Shown here: positions 34,791-46,252 of the stretch, one piece after another
Layout: every line of letters begins with the position of its first letter
How positions within the stretch are numbered: position 1 is the stretch's first letter
Program-made: the position numbers and the translations under genes
Notes under the pieces: generated by a model
The model's input: the letters and a program-made list of their open reading frames with translations, nothing else
Told to the model about the DNA's origin: nothing
Databases searched by the model: none
Assembly (NCBI GenBank): GCA_026214975.1
Contig: CM047815.1
Location: forward strand, 82,046,800-82,110,799
Reading direction: 5' to 3'
Origin: Gentiana macrophylla
Lineage: Eukaryota > Streptophyta > Magnoliopsida > Gentianales > Gentianaceae
Length of the DNA: 64,000 nucleotides

Positions 34791-35908
34791 TTAACGACCT
34801 CCAACGGATTAAGGAAGCAGAATTTAAACTCACCGATTACGGGTACTATCTTTTAATTCACTTTTTAATATGCAATTTAATTAGTTTCGCTTTTACCGGA
34901 TAGACGTTAAAGAACCTGGAATGCCTTTTATAGATAGAATAGAAGTTTTTATTTTACTTTTAAAATTAGGTTTAGATAAAGATGTTGCCTTTTAGAATAA
35001 GCCTTAGTTTTTAACTTGAACAAGGAGTCGATGCGCACAAATCGAGAAAGAGATCTTTGCAATGGAAAATCGAGAAGTCGCTTATAAAGAGAATGGCAAG
35101 ATTTCTAAAGAGATGTAGAACTGTGGAAAAGTGAACATAATGGAAAATGTGAGACAAAGACAACCAAATCCCCATGATGAATGTTTGAATGTAATTAAGA
35201 TGAGAATCCACTTTGGTGGTTATCCAAAATCCCAGATGGACAACAAAGAGAGAATTCAAACGCATCATTTCTGTGAATTAGGTTGATGGACTGCTATTAT
35301 AGAAATCTTGAAGATTTAAGAATGATGGGAGTAGAATTAGATTAAGTTTTATGTAAAAAAAAAAAAAAAAAAATTAAAGATTTCATAAATTTTTTATGAT
35401 AAACTTATTTTTATATCATATATGATTTCTATGATATAATTAAGGATTATCATACCAAAAATATTGTTTTTAGCTTTTATAAAAATTTGTAATAATTTGT
35501 TTAATCATGAAATAATCTTATGATTTTTCTATGATATAATTTAAATTATTACACACAAAAAAAAAAAAAAAAAAGAGAATCGAGTAATTACTAACGATTC
35601 GAGTCGATAATAGTTCTGGTTCGATTCGTTAGCTTTATAACCTAAAATATCACAAAGATCATCTTCATCTTCTTCATTTCTTCAACACAAAAGCCGCCCC
35701 ACCCTTTTCCCTCTTCAAAAATTTCATCACTTTTCACCAATTTTTTTATCCCAAACTACTTAATTAATCATCTTCTTCCATTACACTACAAAAATCATAA
35801 CCATTGCATAAAAGGATAGATTTTGCAAGCAAAGCTCTCTCTTTTTCAACACATTTCAAGTGCCACCACCTATTCCGCAACTATCTACGCTTTCTAGCTC
35901 TATACGGT

Positions 35909-35964
<56 letters not shown>

Positions 35965-36100
35965 ATCATTTCAATTTTTATCAAGCTTTTAGTTTTTTTT
36001 TTTTTATTTTAATTTTTAAAATTTTTTTTGGTCTAAGTACTTATTTGTGTTTGTTGTTTGTTGTTGTTTTTGTTGTTATTTTGTCATACCATTATCGTAG
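34791..36100 (+). other. Non-coding spacer of element B before extra ORF 1
   Basis: AT-rich, with A-tracts at about 35356-35374 and 35559-35575. A TATA-like agctttataacc is near 35631. A pyrimidine-rich leader-like stretch follows (35660-35760). A TA microsatellite is at 35912-35962. The sequence ttatcgtag just before the ATG at 36101 could be a splice acceptor, and cggtaaca before the microsatellite a donor. That would make a 5'-UTR intron, but this is only a possibility. Confidence 0.4.
35912..35962. repeat. TA microsatellite
   Basis: An uninterrupted (AT)n tract of about 51 bp inside element B. Confidence 0.95.
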
Positions 36101-37670
36101 ATGGCCTCATCATCTAGAGAAACCCTAAGAAAAGAAAGCCGATATCCCCGATGTAGTACCGGTTATAGAACCAAGACCGTTGACTCGATTTAGAAAAATG
36201 CTTTTTTGAGAACACCGCTAGTCCTCGAGGCTAAGCAAGCATATAATGAGTATTTCAAGAAATGCAACTGCTGGAAAGGGGTATCGACTTTGATTCATTA
36301 GGAAAAGAGGTAAAGGATATTTTTGCCGATAGAGAATGGATGGAAATAGCCATGGAAAGAATTGATAACATTAATACCACTATGGTAGCCGAAGTTTTAC
36401 TCGCTTCTATCAACTTATGATCCAAATCATCGTTGAGGAATTGACTTATATTCCTCTTAGGAGTGTTAATGTTACATTCGCCCAGCTTATGATAAACGAT
36501 TTTATGGATTGCCTGATATAATTGATGAGGATGATTATCATATCGTCTGGGGCTTAAACCATCCTCGCTACTCTTCAAGCTAAGGCATACGAGGCCCAAA
36601 GAAGCTTTTGACCCCACGGCCGTTTGGAAAGATAATAGATTTGCATATGGAAGATGTATTAGGGCATAAGCGGAAATTAAGCAATTTTAGGCTATAATGT
36701 AACGCCTTCCACTCATGTTTGCGCTTATGGCAGTAGATGACGTTATTATTGCCTGGCTATGGTGAATGACATTCCTATCAATTTGGGAAACTTATCTTTT
36801 CTAAGGCGTGTGATTTTGCTAAAAATCGAATTCGAGGGGACGCCACGCCGCTTCTAATCTCATTTCAAATTTTGTGTACTACTTTTGAGGTCCCGCTTTG
36901 CTATCCGACAGATTGAGTCTCCTTATGTTCCACTTATAGTCAAAACTAATCGCCTTGCCTCTTTGGTAGAATCAATTACAATAATCCAAATCGCCAAAGA
37001 ACAACAACAACCACCACCTCCATCTCCTATTCATACTCCAAAGATCTCGAGCTCCTAGGGCACAAAGCACCGCAGCAGCCACTTCAGAGCCGTAATAGCC
37101 AGATTGAGGCTATGTTTCAAAGATATGGTTCAGCTCAAAGCTAGAATCGATGCTAATATAGCTTTAGCTTCAGAACGAGTAATGAAGTGGGTCGAGGATC
37201 TTAGGATTGGCCAAAGAGGCCACAGAGCTTTCATCATGAGATAGATCCCAGATATGCGTAAATTTCTACTCGTTATCCTCGAGTCACCGACCCATACACT
37301 ATGCCAGATTGATTCCACATATTCCACCACCGCTTTATTCCAGACTATATGCCGTCATCCAGTAGGATAAGTGGTGGTATGTTTCTGTGTTCATTTGATG
37401 CATCCATGGGCATGGGAGGAGTAACTTCATGGCGTGATGTGATGCAGAGTTCAGCTCGTTTGGATTGGAAAGTTCGGTGACGATGACAACCAGCACTCAG
37501 CTACATTTCAAGCATCTACGCCAATGATCCACAATAGCTCAACTATGATTTCAAGACGACTCACCTCTAGGGTCTGACTTTACTTCTAGTATGTTTGGAT
37601 CGCTTTCAAGACATTTCGACTCTTCTTTTGACGTAGATGAGAATTATGATGAAGATGAGTAGTTTAAGTA
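36101..37670 (+). pseudogene. Extra ORF 1 of element B (Athila extra/envelope-like position)
   Basis: The start is the ATG at 36101 (MASSSRETLRKE). Scattered frames then give LLERGIDFDSLGKEVKDIFA, MVAEVLLAS, NDFMDC / FYGLPDIIDEDDYHIVWGL, and DATPLLISFQILCTTFEVP. These blocks resemble the 'putative plant transposon protein' domain of extra ORFs in Athila and related elements (pattern VREFY...V.G..V.F....IN...GLPD). A Pro/Gln-rich tail and an acidic end follow. Function is unknown; an envelope role has been suggested for ORFs at this place in Athila. At least seven frame changes or stops are present. Confidence 0.6.
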
Positions 37671-37885
37671 AACTTTTCAGATGTTATGATGTGTCACGAT
37701 ATACTATGGTTGGATTTTTTTTTGTTTTAGCATCGCTTGATGCACTTCGAGGTTTTACGCTTTTTTTCCGTTGTTTCTATATTATTAGACCTTTTCACCC
37801 ATGTTTTAGATAAAATGTATACATACAAACCGATTGAACTCGATAACATCCCGAAATGCAAAAAATCATGATCGGGCATCAGAAG

Positions 37886-37980
37886 ACCGCACGCGCCGGT
37901 ACTAACTCGCCCGCGCTGTCTGGTGTACTACCGACCTTCCTCAAGTTGTTTTCATTCTGCTTCATCATTTCTATATAAGG
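37886..37980 (+). promoter_or_regulatory. Internal copy of the LTR promoter module
   Basis: The block cgcacgcgccggtactaact, then cgcccgcgctgtctggtg, closely follows the LTR order (gcacgcgctgg, actcgcacgcgcc, ggtgcactacc). As in the LTR, it is followed by a TATA box, here tctatataagg at 37969-37980. The ATG of extra ORF 2 lies 76 bp downstream. This suggests separate transcription of ORF 2, or an ancestral LTR trapped in the element. Confidence 0.55.
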
Positions 37981-38055
37981 AAACAGATGCCTCAATCCTC
38001 AAATTGCTAATTCAAAGGCATAAAGTTTCGCGCTTTCTTATAAAGACCGTATAAA

Positions 38056-38990
38056 ATGTCCGATCATTCGTCGCTTAATAGTTATTCTCCTCCTCATACC
38101 CCAAATCCCGCACTTCCTAATCCAGTTATCCGCTTTTCCACCCCGTCCCTTACAATTCCATGTATGCCTCGGTTCACTACCCTTTCATAAGCAATTTCAA
38201 CCAGCCACCGTGCCGATTGAAAAGGTCTAAATTTTCAAAAGTGGATAATTGGGCATTCATAAGGATGGAAGCAGATGGGTGGGAGTATTTTTGTCGTATG
38301 CCCAGAGGTAGAATTCATGTTACGTTGGTAAGAGAGTTTTACTGCACTTCGGAAGCTAGTATTGTGGAATTAACACAAATGCATACGCTAGAGAGAGTTG
38401 TTGTTCCTTTTACTTCCACTATCATAAATCAAATTTTCTTTATACCACTACCAAACATCACCATCCAGCCATTTTGAGTTTCAATGGAGACTTGATATCG
38501 CTGAAGGAGTTATTACCAAATGTTCGAATCTTATCAAGTTTTATTCCAACATTCTAATAGTGGATAGAAATGTCTCACACACCGCTTTACTTCCCATTTA
38601 AGAACATGGAAACGCTTTCATCAATTCACGAGTTTATCCAACTGATGATTTATCGGAAATCGTTGATGATGAAATGTTACTATTATATGCTATCACGAGT
38701 GGAGTCATATAGATCGGGGAGTATTGATTCGTAAAGCAAATTGTTAGTTTTGCATTTGGAAGAAGATCGATCCGACAAATTTATGCCTTTTGCATGGTCG
38801 ATTTCTAGAATTTGTGTTCGCTTGGCTAGAGTACCGGAAAGAGCAACAGATGAATACTTTCCACCGCCTTCCTCAGTTGGGCTTTTACCGCTTGATATTC
38901 CTGGAGGATCGTCAAGTGAGAAAATTAGATGATATGTTGATAGTGAGAAAAGGAAGGAATAATAATGAAAGTAGTAAAAAATAAATTAGT
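38056..38990 (+). pseudogene. Extra ORF 2 of element B
   Basis: The ATG at 38056 gives MSDHSSLNSYSPPHTPNPAL. After a frame change, 38160-38477 reads FSKVDNWAFIRMEADGWEYF, then HVTLVREFYCTSEASIVEL and TSTIINQIFF. A later piece, 38741-38990, includes FMPFAWSISRICVRLARVPE. The WEYF...VREFY...IN order is the same domain pattern seen in extra ORF 1. B therefore carries two successive members of one extra-ORF family, each with a leader of its own. Several frame changes break it. Confidence 0.6.
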
Positions 38991-40534
38991 ATCGTAAAGA
39001 CTATAAGTTAGACTACATTAGTTTAATAATAACTTAGTGTAACTTAGTTTAAGTTTTTTAGTTTAAGTTCATAATAGTTTTAGTAATTTGTATTTTTCTT
39101 CTAGTTTTAATCTTGTGATATAATTACATGTTTTGAATTTATGTTTTTCTTTTATGCTATATTATATAAACGCCATCTCATTTGACACATAAAATATTCA
39201 ATCGTTATAAAATTTATTTTATTTCCTAAACTATCTTTTTACTACTCATTACACATCGAGACGATTTAATTCGTAAGTGGGGAGTAGAGATTGGTTAGTA
39301 AATAAAATGAATTTAATATATCAATTACTGATGCACTTAGTTTAATTATTCTTAAGGAAATAAATGAAATAATATATAATTATAATAATATGGATAGTAT
39401 ATTTGGATAGAATAAAATTTTAATTAAGTAAAGTAATCTCGATATATTATTTCTATATTATTTATGTCTATTTTAGATTTTTATCAAGATTTTAAGTATG
39501 TATACCTAGATAAATAGTATGAAATATTTTTTTTATGAAATTAGACAAAAGTTACTTATAATTATAATGAAATTTTAGAATGATTTTCTTTTCAAAACAA
39601 GTATGAATTTGGAATCGGATTAGGAATGATGAGATTTTTGGCATTACTTTGACTAACTATGGCCAAATAAGCCTACCCGAACGTAATTTCCAATTTTTGT
39701 CCCCACTCACCTCAGAGAGTGATCAACACCTCACCAAATTAGCCATTATGATTAACTAGATATAACCGACCTTTAACTTAAAATGGTCTACATTTCCTTG
39801 AAATCCCGCAAGTTTAGTATGTGCTTATGGATAGCGGTGACGACATCGAAATTCAAGAGTGGTATATGCCGAGATTGGAATGAATATTATTCGAAGGCAA
39901 TCTTTGTCAAAAATCATATTTTCTAGTAAAAGAAAAAGTTGGAATAGTTAGGTAATCGATGTATTTGTTCTCACCTCACGACGCTTGGAAGATGATCGAT
40001 TATGGTAATGAGTTCGGATATGTTAGTATTCGTAAAAAAAAAAAAAGAAAAATAAAAGAAATAATATGGTTAGTAGAATTAAAATTTGAAAAAATGTTGT
40101 CGATGTTATCGATCAAGATATTTTTATCAAAGTGAAGGTGTAAGACGCACGGCTTGCTTCTATTTCTTTTGATTTTCCTTTGTTATCATTTCGATTAGCA
40201 AAACACCTCGAGCCTCGAACATTATAAGCCATTTTGCCAACTACTTGACTTAGTCCTTGATTCAAATCTCATATAGTGGCGATTAAAAAGTTATTCTAAG
40301 TATTTTATTTTATATTTATTAAGTAATTCATGTAGAATTTCATTTGGATAATGTTTTATAACTAACTTATTAAGTTATACACACTTTTTATCTTTTAATT
40401 ATCTTAGATAGATAAAATCAATATAATTATAATATTGACAACATACATTACTAAGTTAGAAATTTAGTCTAAGAATTATATTATTTGCATTATAACATTT
40501 TATATATTATCGCTATTTCGCTTTAAGACGATCA
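38991..40534 (+). other. AT-rich 3' non-coding region of element B
   Basis: About 1.5 kb of AT-rich DNA with no credible ORF. Its left part contains repeated tagtttaagtt motifs (about 39020-39100). A short A-tract is at 40036-40046. Confidence 0.55.
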
Positions 40535-40539
40535 AAAGT

Positions 40540-40556
40540 TTAAGTTGGGGAGTAGT
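40540..40556 (+). other. Polypurine tract of element B
   Basis: taagttggggagtagt lies directly before the TGATGTATG of the 3' LTR and is the expected plus-strand primer. Confidence 0.8.
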
Positions 40557-40989
40557 TGATGTATGATAAAAATATAACTATATTAAATGACTTTTTTATA
40601 TCGTATTTACGATAATATCGTATAAATTTATAAAAATATAACTAAAAACCTATAAAAACATAAATCGATATAAATAGATATTATCGTTATAAATTTAATA
40701 AAACTTATGATTTTGTGGTCGTAATTATCGTGGCTCGTGTTTTTTTATCGCTTCAGTGGTACGTGTGATGGAAAATCAAGAATTAAAATCCAAACAAAGG
40801 AAAACAAGCCGTATATTTTCCAAAGTTCGCACGCACCGGAGGTGACCGCACACGCTGAATCTCTCGCCACCAAAGACATGGGCTCGACAGAGAGAATATG
40901 CACCGTTGGATCGCACGCTGGTATCGACCCGCACACGCCGGTGCACTACCGCAGCCTATAAATAGAGCTCAAATGCAGTTGTAGGAGGG

Positions 40990-41061
<72 letters not shown>

Positions 41062-42184
41062 TATCTTTAGTTAGTATATAGTTCTCAGAAATACCGTGAA
41101 AGGCACTCTACGAAATAATAATGTAGTATAAGTATCGTTGTAATACTTGAAGGATTATCAAGGCTCGTTGTTGCTTAAGGAGTAGTTATTTCCGAGAATA
41201 CGGCTCGACGCTACAATTGTAATATGGTAACTTTTTAATGTATTTATGTTTGTTTGTTGTTATTAGTATCTATATATTAGTTATAATGATATTAGGCTAA
41301 CTCTATATCTAGCCAAGATATGTAAATTGAATTAGTTTTATCTTTTAGAGAAATAGATGATGACTATGTTAAAATTAAATTAAAATCGATTATAATGAAT
41401 CTCTTTCTATTTGAGCTTAATGAAAAGTTAAAATTGAATTAGCTACTCGATTTAACAAGCATCGTAACCCAATGATGAATCGACTGCAGAAGTTAGGATA
41501 CGCTGATCATGAATAGAAAGACCTGAGGGTAAAATGGTCACCGACAAACGGAATCCTATTTCCTATCCGGGGGCGATTTGTCCTAGAAAAACAAATCTTA
41601 TTGAAAATTGACTCAAGATATTATCACGTAAAAATCAATTGCTTAATTGAGCAATACTCAAAATACCGGCCGTATGACAAAACGGAGTTCCCGAGCTTGA
41701 GGATGACATTAGACAGAGGACTTTTGGCATATGACAATTTCTATACGCCGCTGTGTGAGGAGAGTTGTCTAGCTTAGAGTACACCGTTCATATATAATTG
41801 AATAACCTTAAAATAAGGAAAGATCAAGCACATCTATTTCTACTAAAAAAGATATACTAATTCAAGTTGACATATGCTTGGCTAGTTTCTAATAATATTA
41901 CTAGTATTTATATTCTATATATTGTATTGGTACCTATATATATTTATGTATCTATATATATCTGTTTTAGTTTTATGCATTTATTTACTGCTTTACTGTT
42001 ACTAAAAAGGAAAAAGAAAAATTAAGTACTTAGATTGAGTTAATAACGCTTCTTGGTGTTTAGCCACACTCAATTACCACACGCTTCCTCGAGGATTCGA
42101 CACCGACTCACCACACTAGCACTACAGCTTTGACCCGATACATCGCCGGTTAAGGACTGAATAGCACTAGAAAAGGCCACGCCA
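40557..42184 (+). repeat. 3' LTR of element B
   Basis: Mate of 8973-10630, starting TGATGTATGATAAA and ending CGCCA. It carries the TATA box ctataaatag at about 40957-40966 and an uninterrupted TA tract at 40992-41059. The target duplication catgt follows immediately. Confidence 0.92.
40992..41059. repeat. TA microsatellite in 3' LTR of B
   Basis: An uninterrupted (TA)n tract of about 68 bp. The matching tract in the 5' LTR is interrupted. Confidence 0.95.
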
Positions 42185-42189
42185 CATGT

Positions 42190-43880
42190 CGAGCCTTCGC
42201 CACGCCATTCAACAAGCCTCAGGCGCTGTTGCACCTTTTCAAGTCCTCGGCCGCCTTGAGTAACTCTCACCCCGATCATGCCATTCTCTCGTGTTCAAAG
42301 CAAGTCATGGTGTAGCGATTAGCAGGCGCTCTACAATTTCGACTCGACCTTCGCCTCACGCTTCAGCGCCTCGAACTAAGACTCCAGACCGGCAATGGCG
42401 GCACCCTTTACAACGTTGTCCTGCAGCCTGCCATTTTCTTTCCATAGATCACCTTCCGACTCTCCCATTTTGGCCAGCCGTCGGGCAGCTTCTTGGCTGA
42501 GAAGACTATTCTATAAAAAGAAAAGGAGATGTCAAATAATAGACAAGGCATAGACCTCGAGAGAAATCAACATTTAAAGAGGAGAAAGATTATCGACTTA
42601 CGAGGTGGGCCGACCAAGAAAGCGTGGATAGAGCCTTGTCCTCCAAACAAGAATCATCTCGCGACCCGCCACATCGACTGCCTCGGAAGAAGCCTCAACA
42701 ACTTTAGTCCTTTGGCTTGCCTTCGTTGTTCCTCACCGCTCGGGAATGGTTGGCCTTTTCTTCAGATGCACCCGCTCTCAACAGCTTACTGGCAGTGGAG
42801 TTGAGCCGACTATCACCTCATCATCTTCATCTCAAGCGAGCCAAAACGGACCGACAAGCCGCTAGAGGTCGGAGGTTGCTCGGACGATCAGCCGGCACCG
42901 CCGACTGACGGCAAAGCAAAGAACAGCCTCAGTCGAGTAGCACCCCTCTCTGGCGTAAGCAGTGGGCCTGGTTGCGCCCACGTGCATTTCGTGCATCTGC
43001 CTGATCTCCGAGAGGCGAGAGTAATGCAACCACCGACGATGGAAGGTGTGTAGATCACCGATCTTGGAGAACCTTCCCACCAAAGACAAAAAGAACAAAG
43101 TTAATCTCCATCAATAAGTGACAAGTTATCAAACTCGACAAAATAAGAAATACGACAAAGAAAACAAAGAAAGTCCCTACGGTTCTCTTGGTCTTGGCGT
43201 GGAGGTCACATGATGGATCGGTCCATTCTCCTCCATGTGGGCTAGATTGTAGAGAAGTCTCAAGTCTCGAGTGCACACCTTGAAACTAAAACCACCTAGT
43301 AGTCGGCCTCGCCAGTGGACATGAGCGCTTCCAAGTTTGTCTTTCTTCACACCCTCGACCTCTATTGTCCTACGTAGGGTTCTCTGTGCCATGTCGGAGA
43401 AAGAAAACGGGCTTTCACCCCCGTGAGAAGAAGGCCCTTGGTTACGTAATTCATGCCGATTCGGCCTCCTCTCGAAAGTATACCACGCCTTGTCGGGTGT
43501 AGAAAGAACTGATAATAATGTCGGAAGAGGGTATCGTAGAAGCATTCCTACGACCCGACATGCTATGACAAACCCCATCATATTTGGGGCCAACTCACAA
43601 ACGCTTATCTCAGAATGGTCCAGGGCCGCAAGGATTTGCCAGCAGAGTGGAAATCTTAATCCACTCAAGAGTTGCCTCGTAGACGGTGCGTAATCCTTCC
43701 GAGGCTCATCGCAAATTTATGAAGGCCGGAGGAGTCGAGCTTCAAACGGAGGATTGGTGATATTGCATTTCCGCAAAGTCCGGTAAGATCTTCAAGGGGA
43801 AAGAGCACCGAGACACCCTTTAGCACCTTTCCCATCCATCCTGGTGACGCGTAAGAATGTGAGAGGAGGAAGTCGTGGCT
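42190..43880 (-). pseudogene. Antisense extra ORF of element A, N-terminal part
   Basis: Minus-strand continuation of the ORF at 8606-8972, separated by element B. The best block (43668-43177) reads SGLRFPLCWQILAALDHSEI, then ELAPNMMGFVIACRVVG, then KAWYTFERRPNRHEL. This resembles the plant family known as putative gypsy-type transposon (Transposase_28). A Ser/Pro/Lys-rich region follows, toward the coiled-coil end. Several frame changes occur. Together the two parts would make roughly 2 kb. Its sense partner is A's 3' UTR, so any transcript would be antisense to the genomic RNA. Confidence 0.65.
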
Positions 43881-44349
43881 CGCGGAATCTTGCCGAGAAG
43901 ATTATCGTAAGAAATAGGCGCCGGAGTTTGGCTACAGCATCGGTGTTTCACTACCCCTATCCGATTCAAAGTGGCACTACCATCGACATGGATGAATCAA
44001 AGAAAAGATGAATAATACAGAAAAGAAGTTTACTTGGCATTTGGAGTTTGTGATAATGGCAGTGATGAATATGCTCGCTCCAACTTATATCTCTCTCTTT
44101 ATGCTAGCCAAGATTTGCAAATGACTTGAAAAGATGTGAGTAGTGTGGAGTTATAACCCCTCAAATCACGAGAATCAAGGCAATGACGCGCTATGATTTG
44201 ATGGATACGGTTGCCTCAGGCACCATGACGTCACGCCACGTGGCTACAAGCCGTTAGAAGTTGCAAATGGCGGGCTTTTTCCCGCCCAAAGGATGACCCA
44301 ACTCGAAGATGATTCATGTGATGACTCGACCTCGACAACGGGAGTCGCT

Positions 44350-44368
44350 CTCAAGTCTCTGGGGCTTA
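44350..44368 (+). other. Polypurine tract of element A
   Basis: tcaagtctctggggctta lies next to the 3' LTR start TGACGATACA. It is a modest purine tract but sits exactly where required. Confidence 0.5.
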
Positions 44369-44931
44369 TGACGATACATGGTTTCACCCTCCACGTGTCG
44401 CCCATCGATTGGTCCTAAAATAATATTGTGGATAAAACCAAGGCATTCATGTCGACGCCTGCACTCGGCTACGACTAATCACATTCGAGCAGCAGTGTGG
44501 GACGATGAGTCCCAGAAGGACAGAGTCCACACCACTAGCAGCAGTATGACAACGAGTCCCAGAGTCGAGTACCGCAGTCGGCGAGCATCGACATCGAGGA
44601 CAAAGTCCGCACCACCGCCCAGCCCATTAATAGTGATGACTTGGGCAAGGGTTAAGGCCCATTAAAGCGGTAAATATGACAATAACATGTCGAATTAATA
44701 TTGTGGTTGCAGGCATGTGTTGTCATTATAAATACCTCACTCCAGGAACTACGTAAGGCTTGATTCCTGGAACCGAACAGAGACGCAGAGTAATCTAAGG
44801 TATATTCTTAGACTCACCGCAATCATCAAACGACACCACCTCACTCTTTAGGCATTAGGTTTTTGTGTGTGTTCATCACTAGATTCCATTAGTGGCCCTG
44901 ATAATCAAGGTGACATTATCCGTCATCGCCA
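44369..44931 (+). repeat. 3' LTR of element A
   Basis: 563 bp, matching the 5' LTR, with the TATA box tataaata at 44727-44734. The duplication cgtgc follows at 44932-44936. Confidence 0.9.
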
Positions 44932-44936
44932 CGTGC

Positions 44937-45272
44937 TCATGATCGCTTCTCGTTAAGTAGTTGATCAATGCCTTCAAGGCACGGAGGCATTATCTCAGTA
45001 TGGCTTTGAGTAAATGAAGGATTGAGGCAACAAGTATGGCTTTGAGTAAACGAAGAGTTTGATCAATATTTTTACCCGAAAGAGAGTTGAGTACGAGGCA
45101 ACATGTATGGTTTCGAGTAAATGAAGGATTCGACTTTTCCATACTCTATCATCCCGGAAGGTTAACTTCAAAATGTGACTCTATTTTGACTAGGATGCCA
45201 TATTTGACCACATATTTTCGGCAAGGTTGGTTTGGAGTATCCGAGAGAGCATCGGGTTCAATGGTCGCTTAG
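44937..45272 (+). pseudogene. Gypsy (chromovirus-like) RNase H remnant, right flank of A
   Basis: Reading frames give KARRHYLSVWL, then ELSTRQHVWFRVNEGFDFS and ILYHPGRL. These resemble Gypsy RNase H blocks ALKxWRHYL, ELNxRQxRWLELxxDYDF and YHPGK. The sequence agtatggctttgagtaaa is repeated about three times, so internal duplication has scrambled the fragment. It is the likely host of element A, with the piece at 1531-1606. Confidence 0.55.
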
Positions 45273-45893
45273 TAGTAGTGCCCGATTAGGGTTGACAAAA
45301 TCAAGACAACTGAGTTTTGAGACCCTCTTTGCGTATATAGAGGATGAAAATTGTGTCTTAAATGGAAAACCATGAACTTTCAAATCAGATCAATGGTTCC
45401 TTATGGTTTTGTGGACTGCTTGTGTGTATTTATAGCATTACAGATTATCAAGGAAATCTTGATAAGATTTGTGATGTAAAGAAACCCCTGATGTATTTCA
45501 TAATGCTTTAACCATAGTTCCAATGCATTGTTTAGCATTTTTGTATCATTTTGAACCTATTTTTCTTAGTATCGACCAACCACGGTAAATAGTAAATATT
45601 ATGAAAATACCATCTTTTGATCTAAGGTCAAGTTTAGTTTCGGGTTTACGCGTGGTATTCTTGTGTTTTTGTTTTGCGAAGACACACGTACCCAACCCCA
45701 AATCATAGTTTGAGTTGTGTGTCAAACCTGGTTCGATTTACACTAAGCTCATTTGATGAAAAGCGGGAAGATTTGAAATTGTTACAAGGCGGCATTTGCC
45801 ACATCTCTTGAGGCATTCGCAACAACCGCACACTTGTCAAGTTTTTTTGCCATCGCCAATGCCAACTACCCTATCGAGAAGTGGTGTTCGCTT
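45273..45893. other. Unassigned repeat-like sequence
   Basis: No ORF or terminus recognised. The composition and nearby remnants suggest a degraded LTR or element interior. Confidence 0.3.
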
Positions 45894-45898
45894 ATCTC

Positions 45899-46247
45899 GT
45901 TAAAGTATCCCACATTGGGAACTTGTGATAGTGTAACCCACCATATTAAAGAGATGGACTTCCTCACCTCACAACCTAGGTTTTGTGGATGAGGCCCTCC
46001 TCTTATTTGGGTTTGGGCCTATATTTCTACACTGGTGTCGAGCCACCCCATTATTGTGCAAGTGTTGGGCTTCTTTGTTGGCCTTGAGAGTGCCCAGCCC
46101 ACATTTGAGGGGCGTGGTTGAAGTATCCCACATTGGGAACTTGTGATAAAGTAACCCACCATATTAAGAGATGGACTTCCCACACCTCACAACCTAGGTT
46201 TTGGGGACGAGGCCCCTCCTATGGGTTTGGGCTCTGATTTCTACACC
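45899..46247 (+). mobile_element. TRIM (miniature LTR retrotransposon)
   Basis: Two LTR copies of about 130 bp (45899-46032 and 46117-46246) share aagtatcccacattgggaac and atttctacac. The first is followed directly by tggtgtcgagcc, close to the initiator-Met primer site. The second is preceded by the purine tract ttgaggggcgtg. A perfect 5-bp duplication atctc flanks the element (45894-45898 and 46248-46252). The internal part is only about 84 bp and non-coding. The LTRs start gtta/gttg rather than TGTT, probably from a lost base pair of letters. Confidence 0.85.
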
Positions 46248-46252
46248 ATCTC

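Larger units (their letters stand above)
8973..42184 (+). mobile_element. Element B: Ty3/Gypsy, Athila-type retrotransposon with two nested insertions
   Basis: LTRs at 8973-10630 and 40557-42184 start TGATGTATGAT. The 5-bp duplication catgt flanks the element exactly (8968-8972 and 42185-42189). The primer site resembles the tRNA-Asp type used by Athila. The protease DLGAS motif and an RT with IFMDDFSVY also fit Athila. Two extra ORFs follow integrase. Element C sits at the RT/RNase H boundary and element D in the integrase zinc domain. Without them B would be about 15.2 kb. It is clearly younger than A, which it splits, and older than C and D. Confidence 0.92.
1612..44931 (+). mobile_element. 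Element A: Ty3/Gypsy, Tat/Retand-type retrotransposon, interrupted by element B
   Basis: Two LTRs (1612-2161 and 44369-44931) bound the element. The flanking 5-bp duplication is catgc (1607-1611) and cgtgc (44932-44936), one mismatch apart. Internal order is primer site, gag, protease, RT, RNase H, a second archaeal-type RNase H, integrase, tandem repeats, an antisense extra ORF, purine tract and LTR. The second RNase H and the antisense ORF are features of the Tat lineage. Without its 33-kb insertion the element would be about 10.1 kb. Internal stops and frameshifts are present, so as written it is not autonomous, though some breaks may be sequence errors. Confidence 0.88.

Noticed and set aside
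42291..42908. Several plus-strand frames in 42291-42908
   Set aside because: Opposite strand of A's antisense ORF; no family recognised on the plus strand.
1612..44931. Classification of A as an Ogre element
   Set aside because: Ogre elements carry an extra ORF before gag and are larger; here the extra ORF is after pol and antisense, as in Retand-type.
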